DNA of 15,809 nucleotides from Porphyromonadaceae bacterium (lineage in GTDB: Bacteria > Bacteroidota > Bacteroidia > Bacteroidales > Paludibacteraceae): contig CAJPNS010000038.1 in assembly GCA_905372135.1 (NCBI GenBank), positions 1 to 15,809 on the forward strand, in the 5' to 3' direction. Shown here piece by piece: positions 1-7,361 of this stretch (position 1 is the first letter of the stretch; the number at the start of each line of letters is the position of its first letter). Position numbers and translations under genes: made by a program. The notes under the pieces were generated by a model, which saw only the letters and a list, made by a program, of their open reading frames with translations, was not told the DNA's origin and did no database searches.

Positions 1-70
1 GACAGTTCGCCGTTTTTCTTCGCTCACTTTCGCACAAGCGGGTTTGCGTCTCGGCGCGTAGGCCGATCTG

Positions 71-89
71 TTTTGTGCTTCGCACAAAA
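71..89. repeat. Perfect 8-bp hairpin
   Basis: TTTTGTGC (71-78) pairs with GCACAAAA (82-89) across a TTC loop. It is the first of three closely spaced palindromes in the gene-free left end. It has U-rich and A-rich ends and could act as a terminator in either direction, but no adjacent gene is visible to support that. Confidence 0.6.
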
Positions 90-105
90 TGGGAATGTAA
101 AATAA

Positions 106-127
106 GGGCGAACACATGGGTTCGCCC
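106..127. repeat. Perfect GC-rich 8-bp hairpin
   Basis: GGGCGAAC (106-113) pairs with GTTCGCCC (120-127) around a six-base loop, flanked by CTACGG on the right. From general knowledge, short palindromes of this GGGCGAA...TTCGCCC style recur as dispersed intergenic repeats in many bacterial genomes. Calling it such a repeat is inference from the form alone, since only one copy is in the window. Confidence 0.55.
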
Positions 128-157
128 CTACGGATACGTGTATTAAATGATGTTGCC

Positions 158-179
158 CAGACAATTCACGAATTGTCTG
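158..179. repeat. Perfect 9-bp hairpin
   Basis: CAGACAATT (158-166) pairs with AATTGTCTG (171-179) around a CACG loop. It lies 30 bases after the previous palindrome, so the three together form a cluster of extragenic palindromes. Confidence 0.55.
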
Positions 180-243
180 TACGGGCGGAGGCGTGAGCAT
201 TGGGATGCGTGAGGGATAGGAGCGGATACGAGACGCTGAATCA

Positions 244-264
244 ATTACGAATTACGAATTACGG
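244..264. repeat. Three tandem 7-base ATTACGA units
   Basis: ATTACGA, ATTACGA and ATTACGG stand head to tail. Related ATTACGAAT words recur at 476-506, 8149-8164 and 10672-10679, all outside genes, so this appears to be a small dispersed AT-rich repeat of this genome. Confidence 0.55.
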
Positions 265-533
265 AAAGGGAAGAGCAGAGAGACAAGACTAACCATTTGT
301 ATGCGGCGAGTAAGAGCGGATAGCCCGACCCGAAGCCGCTTGCGGCGAGGGGAACGCCAAAAAAATTAAAAATGAAAAGTTAAAAATGAAGAAGTAATAA
401 TGTAGGAATGAATGAATGTTGAAGTGTTTAATTGTTAAAACGGGGGGGTATGTAGGGTGCGAACACATGAAATCAATTACGAACGGCAGTGTGGTGCGAA
501 TTACGATTAAAACCAAGCCTTAATTATAATTGA

Positions 534-564
534 TTGCAGAAATCAAAATTTATATCTAACTTTG
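534..564 (+). promoter_or_regulatory. Bacteroidota promoter of the ctlX-spoIID pair
   Basis: TTG at 534-536, a 20-base spacer and TAACTTTG at 557-564 match the Bacteroidota -33 TTG and -7 TAnnTTTG consensus. Transcription would begin near 571, giving a leader of about 60 bases. A small hairpin (CGATTT 571-576, AAATCG 582-587) lies right at the predicted 5' end of the mRNA. Confidence 0.7.
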
Positions 565-631
565 CTCGAGCGATTTCTGATAAATCGTCCGTTAAAAGTA
601 ATCTTAAACCTTAATTTAACATCAAAGCAAA

Positions 632-1561
632 ATGCAAAACACATCGAACATCCTTATGATAGAGCCGATACTTTTCGGCTTTAACGAAGAGACGGCAAAA
701 AACAACTATTTCCAGAAAAACGACAACACAGCCGCCACTCAAATCCAAGCTCAAGCACGGGCAGAATTCCTCGAAATGGTCAGACTCCTCCGCGATAACG
801 CCATAAGAGTCGTTACGGTACGCGATACCGCTTCGCCGCATACGCCCGACAGCATTTTCCCGAACAACTGGGTGTCGTTCCACTCGTGCGGACGTGTGGT
901 ATTGTACCCGATGTTTGCCGAAAACCGCCGCCTCGAACGCCGCCCCGAAATATTGCAACACATCGAAGACGAAGGCTTCGCCATAAAAGAAAAGATAGAC
1001 CTCACCGGCTACGAACACGAAGGCGAATTCCTCGAAGGCACGGGCTCTATGATACTCGACCGCGACAATCGTATCGCTTATGCCTGCCTCTCGGAGCGGA
1101 CACACCCTCATCTGTTTGAGCTCTTCTGCCGCGAACTCGAATATACGCCCGTGGCTTTCCGCGCCTTCCAGTCGGTCGACGGCAAAAGGCTGCCCATCTA
1201 CCACACGAACGTAATGATGTGCATCGCCGACCGATACGCTATCGTCTGCCTCGACACTATCGACGACAGCCAAGAACGCCGTCGGGTTACGGAGTCTATA
1301 GTCGGTTCGGGTAAAACGATAATAGAGATTTCCGAGCAGCAGATGCACAATTTTGCAGGAAATATGCTACAGGTCGAAAACGAGATAGGAATGAAATTCC
1401 TCGTAATGTCGGACACTGCCTACCGTTCGCTGCTACCGCAGCAGATAGAGCAAATAGAGAAGACCGACACCATACTGCACCCCTCGATACCGACCATAGA
1501 GCGTTACGGCGGCGGCTCGGCTCGCTGTATGATGGCAGAAATATTCCTCCCTCGTAAGTAG
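632..1561 (+). CDS. ctlX: CtlX-type citrulline/arginine hydrolase (309 aa)
   Basis: This belongs to the guanidino-group modifying (arginine deiminase / amidinotransferase) superfamily and most resembles citrulline utilization hydrolase CtlX, which hydrolyses citrulline to ornithine, ammonia and CO2. Visible motifs are PDSIFPNNW (72-80), EGTGSM (135-140), the catalytic-His region IYHTNVMM (H191) and the C-terminal nucleophile segment GGGSARCM (C299). The length is normal and there is no signal peptide, so it is cytoplasmic. The start ATG at 632 has no Shine-Dalgarno sequence and follows an A-rich leader, like the neighbours. The stop is 18 bases before the spoIID-like gene, so the two are probably co-transcribed from the promoter at 534-564. 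An arginine deiminase or dimethylarginase activity cannot be excluded, as these share the same fold and catalytic residues. Confidence 0.8.
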   Translation: MQNTSNILMIEPILFGFNEETAKNNYFQKNDNTAATQIQAQARAEFLEMVRLLRDNAIRVVTVRDTASPHTPDSIFPNNWVSFHSCGRVVLYPMFAENRRLERRPEILQHIEDEGFAIKEKIDLTGYEHEGEFLEGTGSMILDRDNRIAYACLSERTHPHLFELFCRELEYTPVAFRAFQSVDGKRLPIYHTNVMMCIADRYAIVCLDTIDDSQERRRVTESIVGSGKTIIEISEQQMHNFAGNMLQVENEIGMKFLVMSDTAYRSLLPQQIEQIEKTDTILHPSIPTIERYGGGSARCMMAEIFLPRK

Positions 1562-1579
1562 CAATAGCGTCTTTTTTTT

Positions 1580-2890
1580 ATGAAAATACGGGTAGGTATC
1601 TTGCAATGCAGTAAGATAGAGTTTTCTGTCGGAGGTAGATTCAAGGCGACGAGCGGCGAAGTGGCCGAGGGAGATTTTATAGCCGAATATGCGGCAGGTA
1701 AAATACTTTTCGGCGGCAGATACTACGATAGTCTTCGTCTCGAGGCGTGCGAGGGCTCTTGGTTCGAGCTGAAAAACGTGGTCATCGGTAAAGAGTTTCA
1801 TTGGCAGCAGTACCGCAACGAGCGTTTCGAGGGCGACTTGGTGATAATTGCAGACGGAGAAGAGCTTGTGGCTATCAACGAAATCGATTTGGAACGATAC
1901 ATCTATTCGGTCATTGCCTCCGAGATGAGCGCCACCTCGTTTGTGGAGCTGCTCAAGGCTCACGCCGTAATATCGCGTAGCTGGGTGCTATCGGCTATAG
2001 GTTCGTCGAGGGCGACTCCTTCGGCGGCAACGACCTTCTACACCGACCGTAGCGATACCGACGACCCCGTGTATATACGTTGGTACGAACGCGATGCTCA
2101 CCGTTTGTTCGACGTCTGTGCCGACGACCATTGCCAACGCTATCAGGGTATACCGTCGCAAGAGCCTCCTGCATTGCGAGAGGCTATCGACTCTACCGCA
2201 GGCGAGGTGCTCGTCTACGACGGTAAAATATGCGACGCTCGTTTTTCGAAGTGTTGCGGGGGGTATACCGAGCGGTTCTCTTCGTGCTGGGCAGAGGTCG
2301 ATTACCCATATCTTACCGTCTTGCCCGATAGCGACGGCAGCCTCCTGCAGCCCATTACCGACGAGGCAACGGCACGTAGCTTCGTACTATCCTCACCCGA
2401 TGCCTTCTGCAATACAACAGACAGCAATATCATTCGGCAGGTATTCAACGACTACGACCGCTCTACAAAGTCGTTTTTTCGATGGAAGGTAACATATTCG
2501 GTCGATGAAATATCGGAGATAGTCGCATCGCGTTCGGGGATAGACTTCGGCAGTATCTTAGACCTCGTTCCCGTGCAGCGTACCGCCTCGGGGCGAATCG
2601 TACGCCTCAGAATCGTAGGCACCCGCCACACTGCAACCATAGGCAAAGAGCTCGAGATACGTCGATGGCTATCGCGTACGCATCTTTATAGTTCGGCGTT
2701 CGTCGTAGATAGAGACAATTGCGGCAGGTTTGTCATCTGCGGAGCAGGTTGGGGGCACGGAGTCGGGCTCTGCCAGATAGGTGCCGCCGTAATGGCACAC
2801 AAAGGTTATTCGTACCGAAGCATACTCCGACACTACTATCCGCATACGGCAATATGCAATATAAAAGGAGGTTTACTCACGAATGAGTAA
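1580..2890 (+). CDS. SpoIID/LytB-domain protein (436 aa)
   Basis: The protein carries the SpoIID/LytB domain, known in Bacillus SpoIID as a lytic transglycosylase acting on peptidoglycan stripped of stem peptides. The domain signature runs from about 106: ERYIYSVIASEM holds the Glu (E115) matching the catalytic Glu of SpoIID, followed by KAHAVISRSW. CQRYQG (185-190), FSKCCGGYTE (222-231) and the terminal GWGHGVGLCQIGAA segment are also typical. The first residues (MKIRVGILQC) do not form a signal peptide or transmembrane helix, which is odd for a wall enzyme. The next in-frame Met codons lie inside the domain, so a different start does not solve this. It is the second gene of a pair with ctlX, and the stop codon lies inside a strong hairpin. 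Sporulation is not implied, since the domain is widespread in non-sporulating Bacteroidota. The role here is inferred wall remodelling. Confidence 0.85.
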   Translation: MKIRVGILQCSKIEFSVGGRFKATSGEVAEGDFIAEYAAGKILFGGRYYDSLRLEACEGSWFELKNVVIGKEFHWQQYRNERFEGDLVIIADGEELVAINEIDLERYIYSVIASEMSATSFVELLKAHAVISRSWVLSAIGSSRATPSAATTFYTDRSDTDDPVYIRWYERDAHRLFDVCADDHCQRYQGIPSQEPPALREAIDSTAGEVLVYDGKICDARFSKCCGGYTERFSSCWAEVDYPYLTVLPDSDGSLLQPITDEATARSFVLSSPDAFCNTTDSNIIRQVFNDYDRSTKSFFRWKVTYSVDEISEIVASRSGIDFGSILDLVPVQRTASGRIVRLRIVGTRHTATIGKELEIRRWLSRTHLYSSAFVVDRDNCGRFVICGAGWGHGVGLCQIGAAVMAHKGYSYRSILRHYYPHTAICNIKGGLLTNE

Positions 2891-2897
2891 GCCTCCT
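2866..2897 (-). terminator. Terminator of metK, overlapping the spoIID-like stop codon
   Basis: A 14-bp stem (2866-2879 with 2884-2897, one G-T wobble) with a four-base loop covers the last codons and TAA of the spoIID-like gene. On the minus strand the loop is TTCG and the stem is followed by TTTTAT, a U-tract, making a good intrinsic terminator for metK. On the + strand there is no U-tract, so it may only stabilise the 3' end of the ctlX-spoIID mRNA. Confidence 0.8.
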
Positions 2898-2932
2898 CCA
2901 CTAACAAAATTATAATGCACTTGAAAAAATCT

Positions 2933-4147
2933 CTATATCGAAAAAGCCTTCTTGATACGGTCGACATAATCGAGTTTCTCCCACGTAAAGTACTCTATAC
3001 CGCCCTCTACTACGGTCTCTCTACCAAAGTGTCCGTATGAGGCTGTCTTCAGGTATATGGGATTGCGGAGCTTGAGACGTTGTTCGATAGAATACGGACG
3101 AAGGTCGAATATATCGTTTATCTTGGCAGCAATCTCGGAGTCGGTCATATTTACTTTTGCTTTGTTGTAAGTGTTTACAAACAGACTTACCGGTCTGGCG
3201 ATACCGATAGCATACGATACCTGTATAAGCATCTCGTCGGCAACCCCTGCTGCAACCATATTTTTAGCGATATGACGAGCTGCATAAGCGGCGCTGCGGT
3301 CTACCTTCGATGGGTCTTTACCGCTGAATGCTCCACCGCCGTGAGCTCCTTTGCCTCCGTAGGTATCGACTATGATCTTACGACCTGTAAGCCCCGTATC
3401 GCCGTGAGGACCACCGATTACGAACTTACCCGTCGGATTCACGTGCAGTATTAGGTCTTTGTCGAAGAAACGTTCTATCGACGGATTGTCTTTTATCACT
3501 CGCGGTATAAGGATATTCCTTATATCTTCTTCTATTTTGCGGAGCATACGATTGTCGTCGCTATCAAATTCGTCGTGCTGCGTAGATACTACGATGGTGT
3601 GTATTCTCTCTGCCACTCCGCTATCGCTGTATTGCACAGTCACTTGCGACTTGGCGTCGGGGCGAAGGTATGGCATAAGCGAAGGCTCGTTTTTGCGAAT
3701 GTTTTCGAGACAGAATAGTATCTCGTGAGCCAAATCGAGCGATAGTGGTAAGAAATTTGCAGTCTCGTTGGTGGCGTATCCGAATACCATTCCTTGGTCG
3801 CCCGCACCTTGCTCTTCGGGATTATGCCGCTCTACGCCGCGATTGATATCTGCCGATTGTTCGTGTATCGCCGATAGTATGCCGCAAGAATTACCGTCGA
3901 ACATATAGTCCGACTTGTTGTATCCGATATTGGTTATTACCCTGCGGGTAATTGACTGAATATCGACATAAGCCGACGATTTAACCTCGCCGCCCACTAT
4001 AACCTGACCTGTGGTAACGAAAGTCTCACAAGCTACTTTCGAGCCTCTATCTTTCGACAAAAATTCGTCGAGAATGGCATCCGATATCTGGTCGGCAACT
4101 TTATCCGGGTGTCCGCTCGACACCGATTCCGATGTGAATAAATACAT
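2933..4147 (-). CDS. metK: S-adenosylmethionine synthase (404 aa)
   Basis: Makes S-adenosylmethionine from methionine and ATP, the methyl donor of the cell. Family hallmarks are GHPDK (12-16) for ATP binding, the GAGDQGMVFGYA loop, and the GGGAFSGKDPSKVDRSAAY active-site region. The frame is open upstream to 4195, but family alignment puts the start at the Met of MYLFTSESVS (4145-4147). The additional 16 residues are Thr/Lys-rich and unlike the family, and the chosen start has the A-rich leader typical of this genome. The length is normal. A promoter match at 4349-4380 implies a leader of about 195 bases, the longest in the window. The gene ends 43 bases from the convergent spoIID-like gene and shares its hairpin terminator. 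Confidence 0.96.
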   Translation of the reverse strand: MYLFTSESVSSGHPDKVADQISDAILDEFLSKDRGSKVACETFVTTGQVIVGGEVKSSAYVDIQSITRRVITNIGYNKSDYMFDGNSCGILSAIHEQSADINRGVERHNPEEQGAGDQGMVFGYATNETANFLPLSLDLAHEILFCLENIRKNEPSLMPYLRPDAKSQVTVQYSDSGVAERIHTIVVSTQHDEFDSDDNRMLRKIEEDIRNILIPRVIKDNPSIERFFDKDLILHVNPTGKFVIGGPHGDTGLTGRKIIVDTYGGKGAHGGGAFSGKDPSKVDRSAAYAARHIAKNMVAAGVADEMLIQVSYAIGIARPVSLFVNTYNKAKVNMTDSEIAAKINDIFDLRPYSIEQRLKLRNPIYLKTASYGHFGRETVVEGGIEYFTWEKLDYVDRIKKAFSI

Positions 4148-4348
4148 AACTTTTTTTGTGTGTGTTTGTGAATAAATTTCATCGACTCCGACCAAAATAA
4201 ACGTCGCTATCTTGCCGTATCGATATGTGTTATTTATATGTGATATAAAACGGGGAGGAAGTTGCCTGAATACCTTAATAGATATAGTTTTAGCATTTTT
4301 TTATCGAGGTTGCAAGCATACAAATCTCTCCTCTATCGTATCAACGGG

Positions 4349-4380
4349 CAAAGGTAATACTATTTTTTCATTTACGACAA
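4349..4380 (-). promoter_or_regulatory. Promoter of metK
   Basis: Read on the minus strand, TTG (4380-4378), a 21-base spacer and TACCTTTG (4356-4349) match the Bacteroidota consensus. The start point would be near 4342, about 195 bases before the metK ATG. The leader is AT-rich, and I could not fit it to a known SAM riboswitch consensus. Confidence 0.65.
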
Positions 4381-4404
4381 AATAAAATAGTAAACTTCGT
4401 ACTT

Positions 4405-4421
4405 CGAAAGTAGAACTTTCG
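4405..4421 (-). terminator. Small hairpin after ruvB, possible terminator
   Basis: CGAAAGT (4405-4411) and ACTTTCG (4415-4421) form a 7-bp stem with a three-base loop, 24 bases beyond the ruvB stop. No strong U-tract follows on the minus strand, so termination is only suggested by position. Confidence 0.35.
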
Positions 4422-4444
4422 CTTTCGTCGAACAAAAATTCGGG

Positions 4445-5461
4445 CTACTGAAACAGATTGCCCTGCCCCGCTTCTCTGCTCCTGCCGAGGTGTTCGTATG
4501 CAAGCGGCATCACCTCGCGACCGCGTGGCGTACGCTTGATGAAACCCTCTTTGATAAGGAACGGCTCGTAGACCTCCTCGATAGTGCCCGCATCTTCGCC
4601 CAAGGCAGTAGCAATGGTATTGAGCCCCACGGGACCGCCGTGGAACTTGTCGATGACCGTCAGCAGTATCTTATTGTCTATCTCGTCGAGACCGTATTTG
4701 TCGATATTGAGAGCTTCGAGCGAATATTTGGTTATCGTAAGGTCGATATCGCCATTGCCGCGAACCTGAGCAAAATCGCGTACGCGACGTAGCAGGGCGT
4801 TGGCAACACGCGGTGTGCCGCGGCTGCGTAGAGCAATCTCTCCTGCTGCCTCTTGCGAGCAACCGACGCCGAGTAGCTTAGCCGAACGCAGCACAATACC
4901 TCGCAGTATGCTCTCGTCGTAATACTCGAAGTGGCAGTTGATGCCGAACCTCGCACGGAGAGGCGACGTAAGCAGACCGCTGCGGGTAGTGGCTCCTACG
5001 AGAGTAAAGGGCTCGAGGTCTATCTGTATCGAGCGGGCAGAGGGACCTTTGTCTATCATTATATCGATGCGGAAGTCTTCCATCGCCGAGTAGAGATATT
5101 CCTCCACTATGGGACTAAGACGGTGTATTTCGTCGATGAACAAGACATCGTTTTTCTCGAGCGAAGTGAGCAGCCCCGCCAGGTCGCCCGGCTTGTCGAG
5201 TACGGGACCCGACGTCATCTTCAGCCCCACGCCAAGCTCGTTGGCTATGATTGCCGACAGTGTGGTCTTGCCCAGCCCCGGAGGACCGTGCAACAGTACG
5301 TGGTCGAGCGACTCGGCTCTCATCTTAGCCGCCTCCACAAACACCGACAGGTTCTCGACAATCTTCCCCTGACCGTTGAAGTCGGCAAAGACAAGCGGTC
5401 GGAGAGCCTTCTCGATATCGGCATCGCTCTTTGTTATCTGCTCTCGTATATTAAAATTCAT
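4445..5461 (-). CDS. ruvB: Holliday junction branch-migration helicase RuvB (338 aa)
   Basis: The AAA+ motor of the RuvABC resolvasome, a hexameric ring that pumps DNA through RuvA-bound Holliday junctions in recombination and repair. Seen in the sequence are Walker A GPPGLGKTT (59-67), Walker B LFIDEIHRLSP, the sensor/arginine-finger segment GATTRSGLLTSPLRARFG, and the C-terminal winged-helix region with FIKRTPRGREV. Length and start match the family. No promoter motif lies in the 64-base gap behind sufS, so it is probably read through from sufS. ruvA and ruvC are not in the window, which is common in this phylum. Confidence 0.97.
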   Translation of the reverse strand: MNFNIREQITKSDADIEKALRPLVFADFNGQGKIVENLSVFVEAAKMRAESLDHVLLHGPPGLGKTTLSAIIANELGVGLKMTSGPVLDKPGDLAGLLTSLEKNDVLFIDEIHRLSPIVEEYLYSAMEDFRIDIMIDKGPSARSIQIDLEPFTLVGATTRSGLLTSPLRARFGINCHFEYYDESILRGIVLRSAKLLGVGCSQEAAGEIALRSRGTPRVANALLRRVRDFAQVRGNGDIDLTITKYSLEALNIDKYGLDEIDNKILLTVIDKFHGGPVGLNTIATALGEDAGTIEEVYEPFLIKEGFIKRTPRGREVMPLAYEHLGRSREAGQGNLFQ

Positions 5462-5525
5462 ATTTCGCCTACGTTAATTAATTATATCTATTTCGAACGT
5501 CATTGCCACAAATCGCAGAAGGCAC

Positions 5526-6746
5526 TTAGCCTCTCAGTATTTTCAGGCATCGTCTGAGCTGTTGCATAAAAATATCTATCTCCTCGTATGTGTTGTAGAA
5601 TGCAAACGACACCCTTGCCATACCCGATACACCGAACGACTCCACGAGCGGCTGTGCACAATGGTGTCCCGTGCGTATGGCTATGCCCGTCTTGTCGAGC
5701 AACATACCCAAGTCGTAGGGGTGTACGCCATCTACATTGAATGCCGCTACCCCACTCTTATGCTCGGCTGTGCCGTAGATACGTAAGTTGGGTATCTGCT
5801 GCAACCGTTCGGTGGCATATTGTAGCAGCGAGTCTTCGTACGCCATCACCTCGTCGAAATCGAGACTGCGAAGATACCGCAGAGCCTCGGCAAGAGCCGA
5901 CGACGATATAAAGTCGGGTGTGCCCGCCTCGAACTTATAGGGCAATACATTGTACGTCGTCTTCTCGAACGTAACCTTCTCTATCATCTCTCCGCCGCCC
6001 TGATATGGCGGTATGCGGTCGAGCATCGCGCGTTTGCCGTAGAGCACTCCGATACCTGTGGGGGCGTATATCTTATGCCCCGAGAAAGCATAGAAGTCGG
6101 CGTCAGACTCGCGTACATCGACCCTGAGGTGTGCCACAGCCTGTGCTCCGTCTACGAGCACCGCCGCTCCGTAGCGATGGGCGACGGCAGCTATACGCTT
6201 TATGTCGTTGACAGTGCCGAGCACATTGGATATGTGGCAGACGGCAACTATCGCCGTACGCTCAGATATCATCTCTTCGAACACGTCGTAACGCAGATTG
6301 CCCGCTTCGTCGATCGGTATCACCCTCAGCGTAAGCCCATACTGCTCGGCTGCCATCTGCCACGGCACTATATTGGAGTGGTGCTCCATCTGCGAGACGA
6401 TTATCTCGTCGCCCGTACGGCATAGCCGACACAGCGACGACGCTACGAGGTTGATACTCTCCGTCGTACCGCGTGTGAATATTATCTCGTCGCTCGAAGA
6501 GGCATTTATAAAATCGGCTACAGTCTTACGTGCCGTCTCGTGTGCCTCGGTAGCCACTTGGCTAAGGTGGTGTACGCCACGGTGAATATTGGCGTTCTGC
6601 GTACGGTACAGCTCCGACAGGAGGTCGACGACACAGTCGGGTTTCTGCGTGGTGGCAGCGTTGTCGAAATATATCAGAGGGTTGCCGAACACTTTTCGGC
6701 TCAGTATCGGGAAGTCTTTCCGTATTTGCTGGATATCGAGTTTCAT
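5526..6746 (-). CDS. sufS: Cysteine desulfurase, SufS/CsdB class (406 aa)
   Basis: A PLP enzyme that takes sulfur from cysteine as a persulfide for iron-sulfur cluster assembly. The Schiff-base lysine is K225 in SGHKIYAPTGIG, the catalytic cysteine is C363 in RTGHHCAQP (the tight class-II motif of SufS/CsdB), and the N-terminal IYFDNAATTQKP and HRGVHHLS segments are typical. The start at 6746 is supported by a promoter ending only about 17 bases upstream (6763-6792). No sufBCD genes are visible here, so SufS stands apart from its scaffold genes. ruvB follows after 64 bases, likely in the same transcript. Confidence 0.94.
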   Translation of the reverse strand: MKLDIQQIRKDFPILSRKVFGNPLIYFDNAATTQKPDCVVDLLSELYRTQNANIHRGVHHLSQVATEAHETARKTVADFINASSSDEIIFTRGTTESINLVASSLCRLCRTGDEIIVSQMEHHSNIVPWQMAAEQYGLTLRVIPIDEAGNLRYDVFEEMISERTAIVAVCHISNVLGTVNDIKRIAAVAHRYGAAVLVDGAQAVAHLRVDVRESDADFYAFSGHKIYAPTGIGVLYGKRAMLDRIPPYQGGGEMIEKVTFEKTTYNVLPYKFEAGTPDFISSSALAEALRYLRSLDFDEVMAYEDSLLQYATERLQQIPNLRIYGTAEHKSGVAAFNVDGVHPYDLGMLLDKTGIAIRTGHHCAQPLVESFGVSGMARVSFAFYNTYEEIDIFMQQLRRCLKILRG

Positions 6747-6762
6747 TTTCTATTTTTTTCTG

Positions 6763-6792
6763 CAAAGATACATTTTTTGAGCTTCGTACCAA
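6763..6792 (-). promoter_or_regulatory. Promoter of sufS
   Basis: On the minus strand TTG (6792-6790), a 19-base spacer and TATCTTTG (6770-6763) match the Bacteroidota consensus. The transcript would start about 10 bases before the ATG. Confidence 0.75.
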
Positions 6793-6853
6793 AACATCAC
6801 ATACGACCAAACCTCATCGAAAGGTAGCTTCGCCGATGCGATAATCTGCAAAA

Positions 6854-6893
6854 AAGGTTGTCCCTCTCTTTTTTTCGATAAAAGGACAACCTT
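6854..6893 (-). terminator. Terminator of trxA
   Basis: Read on the minus strand, AAGGTTGTCC and GGACAACCTT form a perfect 10-bp stem with a 20-base loop, followed at once by a run of T (6854 down to 6850). It lies 27 bases beyond the trxA stop. The A-rich loop is unusually large, but stem and U-tract are convincing. Confidence 0.8.
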
Positions 6894-6920
6894 CACAAAA
6901 CAATTTTTACTATGATATAT

Positions 6921-7235
6921 CTACAATAGCGCATTAAGTCGTGCCGTAAGAGCTGACTTGTCGGATGCTCCTATCACACGGTCGGCTTGCAATTCGCCGT
7001 TTTTATAAAAGACTACTGTAGGTACATTGCGGATACCTACCAAGTCGGTAAACTCGGGACAGTCGTCTACGTCTACCTTACCGACGAATGCCTTGCCTTC
7101 ATACTCTTTTGCTATCTCCTCTACTATCGGAGCAAGTTTTTTGCACGGTCCGCACCAAGTGGCACTGAAATCGAGCATACAAACAGCATTTGCCGACAGT
7201 ATTTCTTTGTAATTTGAATCTGTTACGTGTGTCAT
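6921..7235 (-). CDS. trxA: Thioredoxin (104 aa)
   Basis: A small cytoplasmic dithiol reductant that keeps proteins reduced and feeds electrons to reductases. The active site WCGPC has C28 and C31, preceded by DFSATWCGP; the cis-proline is in NVPT (P72), and FYKNGE follows as in classical thioredoxins. Length is normal and there is no signal peptide. It is a single-gene unit with its own promoter (7293-7322) and terminator (6854-6893). Confidence 0.96.
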   Translation of the reverse strand: MTHVTDSNYKEILSANAVCMLDFSATWCGPCKKLAPIVEEIAKEYEGKAFVGKVDVDDCPEFTDLVGIRNVPTVVFYKNGELQADRVIGASDKSALTARLNALL

Positions 7236-7292
7236 ATTATTTGTGCTTTTTATTATTTACAATTAGTTATCTGTTTTTTGTGAAACGGAGTG

Positions 7293-7322
7293 CAAAGATA
7301 CGAATAACCATCCGTACACCAA
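7293..7322 (-). promoter_or_regulatory. Promoter of trxA
   Basis: On the minus strand TTG (7322-7320), a 19-base spacer and TATCTTTG (7300-7293) match the consensus, with the same spacing as sufS. The predicted leader is about 50 bases. Confidence 0.75.
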
Positions 7323-7361
7323 CATTCACTACAGTAATATGGGCATAGATAATATTTATCG

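Larger units (their letters stand above)
1..533. other. Gene-free 5' region with hairpins and short repeats
   Basis: No open frame here has a recognisable protein; the longest (289-516, minus) is low-complexity and rich in Phe and Leu, and it crosses repeats. The stretch holds three perfect hairpins (71-89, 106-127, 158-179), three tandem copies of a 7-base ATTACGA-type unit (244-264), an A-rich segment of AAAAATTAAAAATG type (about 360-390), a run of seven G (442-448), and a 22-base segment (476-497) that recurs near fabG. The end of any gene to the left is not visible. Confidence 0.7.

Noticed and set aside
442..448. Run of seven G as a phase-variation tract
   Set aside because: It is not within a gene or a recognised promoter, so there is nothing for it to switch.
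289..516. 75-codon open frame in the left gene-free region
   Set aside because: Low-complexity Phe/Leu/Ile-rich translation of A-rich repeats, crossing the dispersed repeat at 476-506, with no ribosome signal.
611..1348. Long open frame (245 codons) antisense to ctlX
   Set aside because: It lies wholly opposite a well-supported gene, has no domain-like features or promoter, and is explained by the codon bias of ctlX.
1433..1963. Open frame on the minus strand across the ctlX-spoIID junction
   Set aside because: It is a shadow of two real genes and has no family motif.
4148..4348. Known SAM riboswitch before metK
   Set aside because: I looked for SAM-I and SAM-II hallmarks and found no convincing alignment; kept only as a long leader.
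4931..5557. 208-codon frame on the + strand opposite ruvB
   Set aside because: It is opposite the conserved RuvB gene and its residues show no recognisable domain.
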